Shown here in pieces: positions 6,537 through 15,194 of a stretch of DNA of 34,261 bases (position 1 is the stretch's first letter; each line of letters starts with the position of its first letter). This DNA comes from Halanaerobium saccharolyticum subsp. saccharolyticum DSM 6643 (lineage in GTDB: Bacteria > Bacillota > Halanaerobiia > Halanaerobiales > Halanaerobiaceae). Both the position numbers and the translations under genes were made by a program. Location of the stretch: NCBI RefSeq assembly GCF_000350165.1, contig NZ_CAUI01000004.1:1-34261 (forward strand), written 5' to 3'. The notes beneath the pieces are model-generated. The model was not told the DNA's origin. It saw only the letters and a list, made by a program, of their open reading frames with translations, and did no database searches.

Positions 6537-7550
6537 ATGTTAGAATACAAAAGGAACATATTAATATATCTGACAGCAATAATCCTTTTAGTCTTACTTG
6601 GATTTGCAGCTTTATTTATAGGATCAAGTGATATTAATTCAAAGGATGTAATTTCTTATATATTTAATAGCAGTGAAGTTTCTGTTTCAATCAGCATCAT
6701 TATTTTTGAAATTAGATTGCCAAGGATTGTTTTAGCTTTTATTGTAGGTGCGGGTTTGGCTGTAGCTGGTTCTGTGTTTCAAGCTATCATAAGAAATCCG
6801 ATGGTTGATCCATATATTATTGGTATTTCTGCTGGCGCTGGTACTGGAGTTATGCTGGCCTTATTTTTAGGTATAGAAATTGCTATTTTTAATCTTAATA
6901 CAATTCCAGTCTTTGCTTTTTTGGGAGCAGCTTTAACTGTTTTAACTGTTTATCAATTGGCCAGGGTCGGCAGAAAATTACCCGTTTTAACTTTCTTATT
7001 AGCTGGAGTTGCAATGAGTTTTATCTTAAATTCGCTTATGTCATTTTTAATGGTGCTTAGAACAGAAAATCTGCAGCAATTAGTATATTGGCTAATGGGA
7101 AGTTTAGCCGGATCATCCTGGAATGATATTAATATGATATTACCTTATTTTTTAGTTGCCTTATTAGTTATAGTTTTTCATTTAAAGGATTTAAATATTT
7201 TACTACTGGGAGAAGAAAGTGCAGCCCATTTAGGATTAAATGTTGAAAGAACAAAAGTCATTTTATTAGGGGCTGCCTCATTGATTACTGCTTCAGTTGT
7301 TTCAGTGAGTGGGAGCATTGGCTTTATTGGATTAGTGGTACCTCATATTACAAGGATGATTATTGGCCCTGACCATAGAAAATTAATACCGCTTGCGGCA
7401 GTAATAGGAGGATCATTTTTGCTGATTGCTGATACAGCAGCAAGAACCTTAATGGCTCCGATGGAATTACCGGTAGGAATAATAACTGCTCTAGCTGGAG
7501 GACCATATTTCATTTATTTATTGCGCAATAAATCTAAAAATATTTGGTGA
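6537..7550 (+). CDS. FecCD/BtuC-type ABC transporter permease (iron complex or corrinoid uptake)
   Basis: About 337 residues with many hydrophobic spans (roughly nine to ten), typical of FecCD/BtuC permeases. Signatures are RLPRIVLAFIVGAGLAVAG, FQAIIRNPMVDPYIIGISAG, and near the C-terminus GLVVPHITRMIIGPDHR, the ATPase coupling region. The ATG at 6537 is preferred over 6528 because the RBS (aagga/ggatgg, 6524-6531) overlaps the earlier codon. The cognate ATPase follows 5 bases after the stop. No substrate-binding protein (BtuF/FepB type) is encoded nearby, so it must be elsewhere or shared. The corrinoid assignment comes from the ATPase fusion next door. A siderophore or haem substrate remains possible. 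Confidence 0.88.
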   Translation: MLEYKRNILIYLTAIILLVLLGFAALFIGSSDINSKDVISYIFNSSEVSVSISIIIFEIRLPRIVLAFIVGAGLAVAGSVFQAIIRNPMVDPYIIGISAGAGTGVMLALFLGIEIAIFNLNTIPVFAFLGAALTVLTVYQLARVGRKLPVLTFLLAGVAMSFILNSLMSFLMVLRTENLQQLVYWLMGSLAGSSWNDINMILPYFLVALLVIVFHLKDLNILLLGEESAAHLGLNVERTKVILLGAASLITASVVSVSGSIGFIGLVVPHITRMIIGPDHRKLIPLAAVIGGSFLLIADTAARTLMAPMELPVGIITALAGGPYFIYLLRNKSKNIW

Positions 7551-7555
7551 AAATT

Positions 7556-8833
7556 ATGTTAAAAACAAATAATATTGAATTTAGTTATAATCAAAAAAAT
7601 ATTCTTAAAGGTATTGATTTACAAATAAATAAAGGTTCTTTTATTGGGATTATTGGTCCTAATGCTTCTGGTAAATCTACTCTTTTAAAAAATATCAGCA
7701 GAACTTTAATAGCTGATAAAGGAACGGTTTATCTTGATAAAAAAATATTAAATGAATATAGTTCTTTAGAATTAGCAAAAAAAATGGCTGTTGTACCTCA
7801 AAATACAGAAATAAGCTTTAATTTTAATGTTTATGATATTATAATGATGGGGAGGCATCCATATCAAAAAAGATGGTCAGGATTAAACGAAGAGGATAAG
7901 AAAATAGTAAAAGAGGTAATGGTAGTTACTGATACTTTGAAATTAAAAAATAAATTAATTAATGAACTATCCGGAGGTGAAAGGCAAAGAGTCATAATAG
8001 CTAGAGCTTTAGCTCAAAAACCGGATATATTATTATTGGATGAACCAACCTCTAACTTAGATATTAATTATCAGGGAGAAATTTATGATTTATTAAAATA
8101 TTTAAATCAGGAATTTAATCTAACTATCATTACAGTATCTCATGATTTGAATTTAACTGCCCAATATTGTGAAGAGTTATTATTACTTAAAGAGGGGGAA
8201 ATATTTGCTGCTGGTTCAGCAGCAAAAGTATTAACTGAAGAAAATATAAAGAAAGTTTATAAGGCTGAGGTTTTAATAAAAATGAATCCTATTTCTGAGA
8301 AACCATTTGTTACTGTAATTCCTGAAGCAAATAACAAATTTAGAAAAGAAAGATATAAAGATTTTAAAATACATGTAATAGCAGGTGGAGGAACAGCCCA
8401 AAATTTTCTATATAAATTAGATAATGCAGGCTATCCATTAAGTATCGGGGTCTTAAATGTTGGTGATGCTGATTGGCAGGTAGCAAAAGAACTTGGGATC
8501 GAAATTGTTGAGGCACCACCATTTATAGATATTTCTAGGAAAGCAATTGAAAAAAATAGAAAATTAATTCAAAAGTCAGATTTGGTTATTTTAAGTGACT
8601 TACCATTTGGACATGGAAATCTTGCTAATTTAGAGATTCTTCTTGATTTCCCCAAAAAGAAAAAGGTTCTTTTTTCGAATCATAGTATTAAAAAAAGGGA
8701 TTATATTGAAGGAAAAGCGGAATTAATCTGGAATAAGATAATAATGGAAGATGAAAATGTTATTTTGTTAAAAGATAAAAATAATTTAATAAATAAAGTC
8801 AAGGAATTGGAAAACGTGGAGATGGAGATGTGA
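7556..8833 (+). CDS. ABC transporter ATPase with C-terminal extra domain (BtuD/FecE type)
   Basis: 425 residues from ATG 7556 (RBS ggtga overlapping the permease stop); TTG 7544 and GTG 7547 are alternatives. Residues 1-250 are a standard FecE/BtuD ATPase: Walker A GPNASGKST (34-42), Q-loop near 82, signature LSGGE (138-142), Walker B ILLLDEP (158-164), H-loop His196. The remaining 155 or so residues (270-425) form an extra domain with a glycine-rich HVIAGGGTAQNFLYKL start, GVLNVGDADWQVA and EAPPFIDIS motifs. It looks like a Rossmann-like nucleotide-binding fold. I recall this extension from putative corrinoid ABC ATPases of archaea and anaerobes; its function is not known to me. The stop overlaps the start region of the next gene, suggesting translational coupling. 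Confidence 0.88.
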   Translation: MLKTNNIEFSYNQKNILKGIDLQINKGSFIGIIGPNASGKSTLLKNISRTLIADKGTVYLDKKILNEYSSLELAKKMAVVPQNTEISFNFNVYDIIMMGRHPYQKRWSGLNEEDKKIVKEVMVVTDTLKLKNKLINELSGGERQRVIIARALAQKPDILLLDEPTSNLDINYQGEIYDLLKYLNQEFNLTIITVSHDLNLTAQYCEELLLLKEGEIFAAGSAAKVLTEENIKKVYKAEVLIKMNPISEKPFVTVIPEANNKFRKERYKDFKIHVIAGGGTAQNFLYKLDNAGYPLSIGVLNVGDADWQVAKELGIEIVEAPPFIDISRKAIEKNRKLIQKSDLVILSDLPFGHGNLANLEILLDFPKKKKVLFSNHSIKKRDYIEGKAELIWNKIIMEDENVILLKDKNNLINKVKELENVEMEM

Positions 8834-8835
8834 TT

Positions 8836-9411
8836 ATGATAAAGGCTGCAGACTTAGAAAATGAATATTTTTTAGTTTTAATTCCTGGGAAAGAACTTGT
8901 AGAAACTGCTTCAAAGGTTCAAAAAATTGTTTCTGAGCATTATAATCTTTATCCAGATCAAATATATCCGCAGCTTCATATTACAATTGATAGAATAGAT
9001 AAAAATAAAGTGGCAGAAGCTAAAGAAATTTTATCTAATAAAATTAAGGAATTCGGTAAAATTGAAATAGAAGTAGATAGATTTAGCTGTATTAAGTTTT
9101 CGGATCAACACCAGCTTGTTTTAGAAGTTAATGAAACAGAGTCCTTGCAAAATTTTTCTAAAGCTGTTCATCAGACTTTAATTAATAATGGTATTTCGAC
9201 AATAGAAAATTATGAAGAATGGATGTTTCATATTACAATAATAAGCAATATATTTGCTGAAAACCCTATACCAATGGATGAACTAACAGAAATATGTTTG
9301 TTTATGGAAGGGATGTCTAGACCATTAGCTGCTGCAGCTAATAAAATTGAAATATGGCGTCCAACTTTAGATCCAGTAGAAAAAATAATCGCTAGTTTTG
9401 ATTTAGCTTAG
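8836..9411 (+). CDS. 2H phosphoesterase superfamily protein (2'-5' RNA ligase / cyclic phosphodiesterase-like)
   Basis: 191 residues from ATG 8836; GTG 8830, which overlaps the upstream stop by 4 bases, is an equally plausible coupled start. The two H-x-T/S-x motifs that define the superfamily are present as QLHITI (about 47-52) and FHITII (about 131-136), spaced as expected for the twin-lobed active site. Members hydrolyse or ligate 2',5' or cyclic phosphate bonds in RNA or nucleotides. The natural substrate here is unknown. Tight coupling to the fused ABC ATPase hints that it acts on a phosphoester-bearing compound related to the transported ligand, which is inference. Confidence 0.82.
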   Translation: MIKAADLENEYFLVLIPGKELVETASKVQKIVSEHYNLYPDQIYPQLHITIDRIDKNKVAEAKEILSNKIKEFGKIEIEVDRFSCIKFSDQHQLVLEVNETESLQNFSKAVHQTLINNGISTIENYEEWMFHITIISNIFAENPIPMDELTEICLFMEGMSRPLAAAANKIEIWRPTLDPVEKIIASFDLA

Positions 9412-9459
9412 AGTTTTATAGGTTAATTTTATTTGAATAATATAATGGGAGTGATGAAT

Positions 9460-10110
9460 ATGGCAAAAGAAATTAAAGCTTTTATCTTTGATCTTGACGG
9501 TGTAATTACAGATACAGCAGAATATCATTATAAAAGTTGGCAAAGTTTGGCGGATGAAGAAGACTTGTTTTTTAACCGTGAAGTTAATGAAAAATTACGT
9601 GGAGTTTCTAGAATGGCTTCTTTAGAAATAATTTTAGATGGTAAAGAAGTTGATGAAGATACAAAAAAAGAATGGACAGATAGAAAAAATAAATATTATC
9701 AAAAATATTTAGAAGAGATAACTAAAGAAAACATTTTAGATGATATGGAAGCTAAATTAGAAAGACTAAAAAATGAGGGCTATAAAATTGCTGTAGGATC
9801 ATCAAGCAGAAATGCAAGAAAAGTTTTAAAACAGTTAAAAATATATGATATGTTTGATGCGATTTCAGATGGTAATAGTGTAGAAAATGCAAAACCAGCG
9901 CCAGATTTATTTCTACATACTGCTAGAAATCTTGGGGTTGAGCCAGAAGAATGTGTTGTTTTAGAAGACGCAGAATCTGGCGTAGAAGCCGCACTAGCTG
10001 CTAATATGAAAGCAGTTGGAGTAGGTCCTGAAGCTAGAGTTGGAAAAGCAAACTTAGTTTATGGAAACGTAGATTCCATAGATTTTGATGAAATTTTAGA
10101 AAAATTATAA
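9460..10110 (+). CDS. pgmB: HAD-superfamily hydrolase, beta-phosphoglucomutase-like
   Basis: 216 residues, the usual size of beta-phosphoglucomutase. The ATG at 9460 is chosen because gggag (9447-9451) lies 8 bases upstream; the frame is open to TTG 9433. HAD motif I is FDLDGVITDT with Asp11 as nucleophile and Asp13 as acid/base. Motif II is GSSSRNA, motif III the lysine in ENAKPAPDLF, motif IV LEDAESGVEAALAA. The cap begins with HYKSW, as in PgmB. It would convert beta-glucose-1-phosphate, made by disaccharide phosphorylases, to glucose-6-phosphate. The LacI regulator and MsmX-type ATPase downstream fit that pathway, although no phosphorylase gene is present. A different sugar-phosphate phosphatase specificity cannot be ruled out. 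Confidence 0.8.
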   Translation: MAKEIKAFIFDLDGVITDTAEYHYKSWQSLADEEDLFFNREVNEKLRGVSRMASLEIILDGKEVDEDTKKEWTDRKNKYYQKYLEEITKENILDDMEAKLERLKNEGYKIAVGSSSRNARKVLKQLKIYDMFDAISDGNSVENAKPAPDLFLHTARNLGVEPEECVVLEDAESGVEAALAANMKAVGVGPEARVGKANLVYGNVDSIDFDEILEKL

Positions 10111-10138
10111 AAAATATTTCAAAAAAAGAAGGAGTTTT

Positions 10139-10192
10139 AGAGTCTGTAAAGAATATTAATATTAAGAGTCAATTATTACAGACTCTTTTTTA
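10139..10192 (+). terminator. Terminator after pgmB
   Basis: An 11-bp perfect stem (agagtctgtaa, 10139-10149, with ttacagactct, 10176-10186) runs directly into a T-run. The 26-base loop contains a smaller palindrome, aatattaatatt. Confidence 0.82.
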
Positions 10193-10202
10193 TTTAAATC
10201 TT

Positions 10203-10216
10203 CGCAAGCGCTTGCG
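10203..10216 (+). promoter_or_regulatory. LacI-family operator upstream of lacI-type gene
   Basis: The perfect 14-bp palindrome cgcaagcgcttgcg has the central CG typical of LacI-family operators. It sits between the pgmB terminator and the regulator's RBS. A weak promoter (TTCGCA 10201, GATAAG 10224, 17-base spacer) would place the operator inside the spacer, so autorepression is likely. Confidence 0.75.
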
Positions 10217-10250
10217 TAAATTTGATAAGTTATTTACTTGGAGGTTAAAG

Positions 10251-11261
10251 ATGCAAATTACTCTTAAAGATATTGCCAGAATGGCTGATGTAGCAGAATC
10301 AACTGTTTCTAGAGCTTTAAATGATAAACCTGGTGTTGGCAAAGATACAAAACGTAAGATTTTAAAGATTGCACAAGAAAATAACTATCGTCCTAATCAA
10401 CTTGCAAGAGGATTAGCTGCTAACAAAACAAATATGATAGCAGTTATTCTTTCAGAAATGGATAGTCCCGGCAATATTGAGATAGTAAAAAGCATAGAAA
10501 AATCTGCTGATGAAAAAGGGTATCAAATAATTCTTTGTAATACAAATAACCAAGAGGAAAAAGAAAAAAATTATCTCTCACTTTTAGAATCAAATCAAGT
10601 TGATGGAGCAATTTTTATTGGTGGTAAGCTTGTAGGAAGTCACCTTTTGAGGGCTAGTTTTAGTCCAAAGAATAATATAGTTTTAGTTAATCGTCTTGCA
10701 GAAGAAAATTTTTTTACTTCAGTTTTAACTGATTATAGTCAGGGTATTTTTAAAGCTGTAAAACATCTTGTAGGAGAAGGTTTTAAAAATATAGCTCTTA
10801 TTTGCGGCCACCAAAATGATCTAATTGAAGAAGAAAAAATTAGTGGTTATAAATTAGCTTTAAGGGAGGCTGGTCTAGAAGTTAAGCCAGAACTAATATT
10901 CCCAACTAAAGCTGATAGACAGGCGGGTTATGATGTTTTTTTAGATATCATTGAAAAAGATGTTATTCCAGATGCTTTTATTTCAACAAGAGAATTAACA
11001 ACAATTGGACTTGTAGAGGCCATTAAAATGGGAGGATATTTTATCCCGGATGATTTTGCTGTGGTTGGTTATGGCGATAATATACTGACATCGATAATAG
11101 ATCCACCACTTACTGTTATAAGTGAACCGGTGGGAAAAATAGCTAATTATTCTTTTGAATTTTTATTAAAATTAATTAATGAAAAAATGAATGAGCAACA
11201 AATTGAAGTTTTAACTCCCGAATTAATTATTAGGGAGTCATCAATATCAAAATACAATTAA
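10251..11261 (+). CDS. LacI-family transcriptional regulator
   Basis: 336 residues from ATG 10251 with RBS ttggagg at 10238-10244. The frame extends upstream to a TTG, but that would run through the operator palindrome. The N-terminal helix-turn-helix and hinge are clear (TLKDIARMADVAESTVSRAL, then YRPNQLARGL), followed by a periplasmic-binding-protein-like effector domain (about 60-336). The effector is probably a sugar or sugar phosphate, but the sequence does not say which. It is followed 21 bases later by an MsmX/UgpC-type ATPase, which it probably controls, and preceded by pgmB beyond a terminator. Confidence 0.92.
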   Translation: MQITLKDIARMADVAESTVSRALNDKPGVGKDTKRKILKIAQENNYRPNQLARGLAANKTNMIAVILSEMDSPGNIEIVKSIEKSADEKGYQIILCNTNNQEEKEKNYLSLLESNQVDGAIFIGGKLVGSHLLRASFSPKNNIVLVNRLAEENFFTSVLTDYSQGIFKAVKHLVGEGFKNIALICGHQNDLIEEEKISGYKLALREAGLEVKPELIFPTKADRQAGYDVFLDIIEKDVIPDAFISTRELTTIGLVEAIKMGGYFIPDDFAVVGYGDNILTSIIDPPLTVISEPVGKIANYSFEFLLKLINEKMNEQQIEVLTPELIIRESSISKYN

Positions 11262-11282
11262 AATTATGAGGAGGATTTTTTA

Positions 11283-12392
11283 ATGGCAAGTGTAACTTTA
11301 GAACATGTTTATAAGCGTTTTGGTGACTTAGTGGCAGTAAAAGATCAGAGTTTAGAGATTAAAGACAAAGAGTTTGTTGTCTTGGTTGGCCCATCTGGAT
11401 GTGGTAAATCTACTACTTTAAGAATGATTGCTGGTTTGGAAGAAATTAGTGAGGGTGACATTAAGATTGGTGACAATATAGTTAATGATGTAGCTCCCAA
11501 GGATAGAGACATTGCTATGGTTTTCCAGAACTATGCTCTTTATCCTCATATGAACGTTTATGATAACATGGCTTTTGGTCTTAAATTACGTAAATTTCCT
11601 AAAGATGAGATTGAAAGACGGGTCCAGGAAGCTGCCGATATTTTAGGTATTGAGCAGTTATTAGAAAGAAAACCTAAACAGTTATCTGGTGGTCAGAGAC
11701 AGCGTGTTGCTTTAGGACGTGCAATTGTACGTGAACCTCAGGTTTTCTTAATGGATGAGCCTCTTTCTAACCTTGATGCAAAACTAAGGGTTCAAATGAG
11801 AACTGAATTATCTAAATTACATGATGAATTACAGACAACAATGATTTATGTAACTCATGATCAGACTGAAGCGATGACTATGGGAGACAGAATTGTTGTG
11901 CTTAAAGATGGTGTAATCCAGCAGGTGGATGATCCATTATCTTTATATAATCACCCGAATAATATGTTTGTAGGTGGATTCATTGGTTCTCCAGCTATGA
12001 ACTTTATGGATGCTAAAATTGAGAAAGAAGGAGACACCTACTATATAGATGGTGATGGTACCTTTAGAATTCGTGTGCCTGAAGATAAAGAAGATTATAT
12101 TAAAGATTATGCAGGTAAAGATGTAGTTTTTGGTGTTAGACCGGAAGATATTGTTGATACTGATATTAATCACGACTTTGAAGTTAAAGAAGATAATTCT
12201 TTTGAAGCGGATGTAGATGTTGTTGAGCCGATGGGTTCAGAGATCTATCTTTATTTAGCTGAAGAAGGACATTCTTTAATTGCGCGTGTAGAAGCTGAAA
12301 GTAAGGCGCAAACTGGTGACACAATTTCTCTTGGTGTTGATTTAAGAAAAATCCATATCTTTGATGCTGAAACAGAAGAATGTATATTCTAA
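11283..12392 (+). CDS. ugpC: Carbohydrate ABC transporter ATPase, UgpC/MsmX/MalK type
   Basis: 369 residues, the usual MalK/MsmX length. Walker A GPSGCGKST (36-44), signature LSGGQ (134-138), Walker B FLMDEP (155-160), D-loop SNLDAKLR, switch His192, then a C-terminal TOBE/OB regulatory region from about 235 on (FVGGFIGSPAMNFM at the junction). RBS gaggagg (11268-11274) is optimally placed. ATPases of this type energise several sugar permease/binding-protein sets. No permease or binding protein is in the window, so it may be a shared ATPase as MsmX is in Bacillus. Cotranscription with the LacI-type gene suggests sugar-responsive expression. Confidence 0.93.
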   Translation: MASVTLEHVYKRFGDLVAVKDQSLEIKDKEFVVLVGPSGCGKSTTLRMIAGLEEISEGDIKIGDNIVNDVAPKDRDIAMVFQNYALYPHMNVYDNMAFGLKLRKFPKDEIERRVQEAADILGIEQLLERKPKQLSGGQRQRVALGRAIVREPQVFLMDEPLSNLDAKLRVQMRTELSKLHDELQTTMIYVTHDQTEAMTMGDRIVVLKDGVIQQVDDPLSLYNHPNNMFVGGFIGSPAMNFMDAKIEKEGDTYYIDGDGTFRIRVPEDKEDYIKDYAGKDVVFGVRPEDIVDTDINHDFEVKEDNSFEADVDVVEPMGSEIYLYLAEEGHSLIARVEAESKAQTGDTISLGVDLRKIHIFDAETEECIF

Positions 12393-12440
12393 GTTAAATT
12401 TATAAAATTTATTTACAATTAAAATTAAATATATTAGTTA

Positions 12441-12476
12441 AAAAGGCAGCTGAAATTTTAATTCAGCTGCTTTTTT
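12441..12476 (+). terminator. Terminator after the sugar ABC ATPase gene
   Basis: Stem gcagctgaa (12446-12454) pairs with ttcagctgc (12462-12470), loop attttaa, followed by six T residues. Confidence 0.9.
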
Positions 12477-12503
12477 GATTAATTTTAAAATTTAAAGTAT
12501 AAT
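12475..12503 (+). promoter_or_regulatory. Promoter of the divIC-tex region
   Basis: TTGATT (12475-12480), 17-base spacer, TATAAT (12498-12503). The -35 overlaps the end of the preceding terminator's T-run. Confidence 0.6.
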
Positions 12504-12552
12504 AATTATTGTAAGTAGATATAAGACAATGGTTTAATTAGGAGGATTAATG

Positions 12553-12891
12553 ATGCCTCGACAAAAAAAAGATTTTTTGTTAAATCCAGTAGTTATAATA
12601 ATTATAGTTATTATAGCTGTGATTTCTGTGTTTAATTTTTACCAAAATACAACTAAAATCAATCAGATTGAAACTCAGATAAGTGAAATCGAAACTCAAA
12701 TTGCTAAAGAAAAAGCTAAAAATGAAAAATTAGAAAAACAAATAAAAAACAGCGATGATAATGAATATATAGAAGAAATTGCTAGAGAGAAATTGGGGCT
12801 AGTTAAGCCAGGAGAAAAATTATTAATACCAGTGGAATCAGAAAATAAAAATGAAAATCAAGAAAAAGATAAAAATGACAAAAAAAATTGA
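12553..12891 (+). CDS. divIC: Septum formation initiator, DivIC/FtsB family
   Basis: 112 residues from the second of two adjacent ATGs; 12553 lies 7 bases from ggagg (12541-12545), whereas 12550 lies only 4. Short basic cytoplasmic start, one membrane span at about 9-29 (NPVVIIIIVIIAVISVFNF), a glutamate/lysine/glutamine-rich coiled coil (about 35-65), then the family's IEEIAREKLGLVKPGEKLL block and a charged tail. It would act in the divisome with FtsL and DivIB/FtsQ. The downstream YabR-like, DUF501 and ppx genes match known divIC neighbourhoods. The family is sure; DivIC against FtsB naming is conventional. Confidence 0.88.
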   Translation: MPRQKKDFLLNPVVIIIIVIIAVISVFNFYQNTTKINQIETQISEIETQIAKEKAKNEKLEKQIKNSDDNEYIEEIAREKLGLVKPGEKLLIPVESENKNENQEKDKNDKKN

Positions 12892-12945
12892 AAGCAAATT
12901 TAATAATTTATATAATTTTAATATAAAAAATAAAGGAGTTTTTAA

Positions 12946-15117
12946 ATGTCAGAATATATAAAGGTAGATTTATTTAAATTAGCAGCTTCAAAATTAAATT
13001 TAAAAAAAGAAAATATTAAAACAACAGTTGAACTATTAGATGCTGGGAATACAGTCCCGTTTATTGCGCGTTATAGAAAAGAAATGACAGGAAGTCTTGA
13101 TGAAGAGGAAATAAGAAATATTGAAGAAAAAATAGATTATCTACGTCGACTAAATGAGCGAAAAAATGATGTTGCTGCAGCAGCGGATAAGCAGGATAAA
13201 TTGGATGAAGAAATTTTAAACAAACTTAAGAAGGCTGATACCTTACAGGAAGTTGAAGATTTATATCGCCCCTTTAAGGTTAAAAAACAGACAAAGGCTG
13301 CTAAAGCAATTGAAAAGGGCTTAAAGCCTCTTGCCGATTTAATTTTTAATCAGGAAAAAAATGCAGCAGAAATCAAAGCCCTGGCCCAGGAGCAGCTGGA
13401 CCCAGAAAAAGAATTGAAAAATATAGAAGATGTTTTAAGTGGGGCGGAAGATATAATTGCTGGAGAAATATCAGATGATGCTGAGCTCCGAAAAAAATTA
13501 AGAGATTTTGTATTCAAAACTGCTAAAATTACTTCTGAACAAAAAAATGAGGATGAAGAAGGAAAATATCAGGATTATTATGAGTTTAAAGAATCAATCA
13601 ATAAAATTCCTCCACACCGAATTTTAGCTTTAAATAGAGGAGAAAACGAAGATATTTTGCGTGTTAAAGTAGAAGTTGATGATGACCGGGCAGTGGAAAT
13701 GATTTATAATCTTTATGAATTCGATAATAGAAAAAGTGGAACTTTTGAACATTTAGTTAATGGTGTTGATTATGCTTATAAAAGACTTATTTTTCCTTCT
13801 TTAGAGAGAGAAGTTCGCAATCATCTAACCGAGAAAGCAGAAGAGAAAGCAGTTAATAACTTTTCTACAAATCTAAAATCTTTATTGATGCAGCCCCCTT
13901 TAGAAGATCAAAGAGTACTTGCTGTTGATCCGGCTTTTAGAACTGGGTGTAAATTAGCTGCTTTAGCAGAAGACGGCCAGTTATTAGATACAGGAGCTAT
14001 TTATCCTCATCCGCCAGTTAATAAACAAGGAGAAGCTGCTGAAATGGTGGCTAAATTGGTAAAAAAGCATGAGATAGATATAATTGTAATAGGTAATGGT
14101 ACTGCAAGCAGGGAGACGGAAACTTTTATTGCAGAGCTAATTAAAAGTGGTATGGATGTCGAATATACTATTGTAAGTGAGGCAGGTGCTTCTGTTTACT
14201 CTGCTTCTAAATTAGCACGGAAAGAATTTCCTGATTTAGATGTTTCAATTAGAGGGGCAATTTCAATTGGACGTAGAATACAGGATCCACTTGCTGAGTT
14301 GGTGAAAATTGATCCTAAATCATTGGGTGTTGGCATGTATCAACATGATATTTCACAGAAACGTCTGGAAAAAGCTCTTAATGAGGTTGTAATTGATGCT
14401 GTTAATCATGTTGGAGTAGAAATTAATACTGCCTCTGCTGCTCTTTTGACTTATGTTGCCGGAATAAGTTCTAATAATGCTGAAAAAATAATTGAGCATC
14501 GCAGTCAAAATGGAGAGTTTAAAGAGCGTAAAGAGCTGCTTGATGTATATGGTTTTGGCCCTAAAACTTATGAGCAGGCGGCTGGGTTTATTCGTTTAAA
14601 CTCCAAAGAGGATCCATTTGCAATTACTCCTATTCATCCTGAGTCTTATCGGGCAGCAGAAAAAATATTAGAAAACATTAATTATATTGCTGCAGACATC
14701 AGGGATAAAGAAAAGCTTAACCAGGTAAGAGAAAAATTAAATAATATTGACTTAGTAAAAATAGCCACAGATTTAGAAATTGGACTTCCGACTGCTAAAG
14801 ATATTGTTGCTTCGCTTAAACAACCAGGTCGTGATCCAAGAGATTCTATGCCGGCTCCTATTTTTAGAAAAGATATTTTGAAAATAGAAGATATTAAATC
14901 TGGCATGATATTTAAAGGAAAGGTTAGAAATATAGTTGATTTTGGAGCATTTGTTGATATTGGTTTAAAACAAGATGGACTGCTGCATATTTCCGAAATG
15001 AGTCAGATGTATGTTAGCGATCCTTTTGAAATTGTCGAAATAGGTCAAAATATAGAGGTTAAAGTTCTTGATGTTGATCAAAAAAGAGGTAGAATTTCTT
15101 TAACTTTAAAATTTTAG
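12946..15117 (+). CDS. tex: Tex family RNA-binding transcription accessory protein
   Basis: 723 residues, full length. Order: N-terminal helical Tex region with the conserved VPFIARYRKEMTG (about 37-49), a YqgF/RNase H-like fold beginning at LAVDPAFRTGCKLA (about 324-337), tandem helix-hairpin-helix (about 490-560, with GFGPKTYEQAAGFIRL), and a C-terminal S1 RNA-binding domain (about 650-723, VDFGAFVDIGLKQDGLLHIS). Tex is a conserved nucleic-acid-binding protein implicated in transcription and stress or toxin expression; the precise role varies. RBS aaggag lies upstream of the ATG. It is inserted between divIC and the YabR-like gene, which are adjacent in Bacillus. Confidence 0.97.
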   Translation: MSEYIKVDLFKLAASKLNLKKENIKTTVELLDAGNTVPFIARYRKEMTGSLDEEEIRNIEEKIDYLRRLNERKNDVAAAADKQDKLDEEILNKLKKADTLQEVEDLYRPFKVKKQTKAAKAIEKGLKPLADLIFNQEKNAAEIKALAQEQLDPEKELKNIEDVLSGAEDIIAGEISDDAELRKKLRDFVFKTAKITSEQKNEDEEGKYQDYYEFKESINKIPPHRILALNRGENEDILRVKVEVDDDRAVEMIYNLYEFDNRKSGTFEHLVNGVDYAYKRLIFPSLEREVRNHLTEKAEEKAVNNFSTNLKSLLMQPPLEDQRVLAVDPAFRTGCKLAALAEDGQLLDTGAIYPHPPVNKQGEAAEMVAKLVKKHEIDIIVIGNGTASRETETFIAELIKSGMDVEYTIVSEAGASVYSASKLARKEFPDLDVSIRGAISIGRRIQDPLAELVKIDPKSLGVGMYQHDISQKRLEKALNEVVIDAVNHVGVEINTASAALLTYVAGISSNNAEKIIEHRSQNGEFKERKELLDVYGFGPKTYEQAAGFIRLNSKEDPFAITPIHPESYRAAEKILENINYIAADIRDKEKLNQVREKLNNIDLVKIATDLEIGLPTAKDIVASLKQPGRDPRDSMPAPIFRKDILKIEDIKSGMIFKGKVRNIVDFGAFVDIGLKQDGLLHISEMSQMYVSDPFEIVEIGQNIEVKVLDVDQKRGRISLTLKF

Positions 15118-15126
15118 CCCATAAAT

Positions 15127-15156
15127 TTGACAGTTCTGACTAAATTAAGTTATAAT
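15127..15156 (+). promoter_or_regulatory. Promoter of the S1-domain (yabR-like) gene
   Basis: TTGACA (15127-15132), 18-base spacer, TATAAT (15151-15156). It starts about 10 bases after the tex stop, so the small S1 gene can be expressed independently of tex. Confidence 0.75.
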
Positions 15157-15194
15157 GAGTACAATATTAATATCTAGGGAGGAATTTTTTAAAG

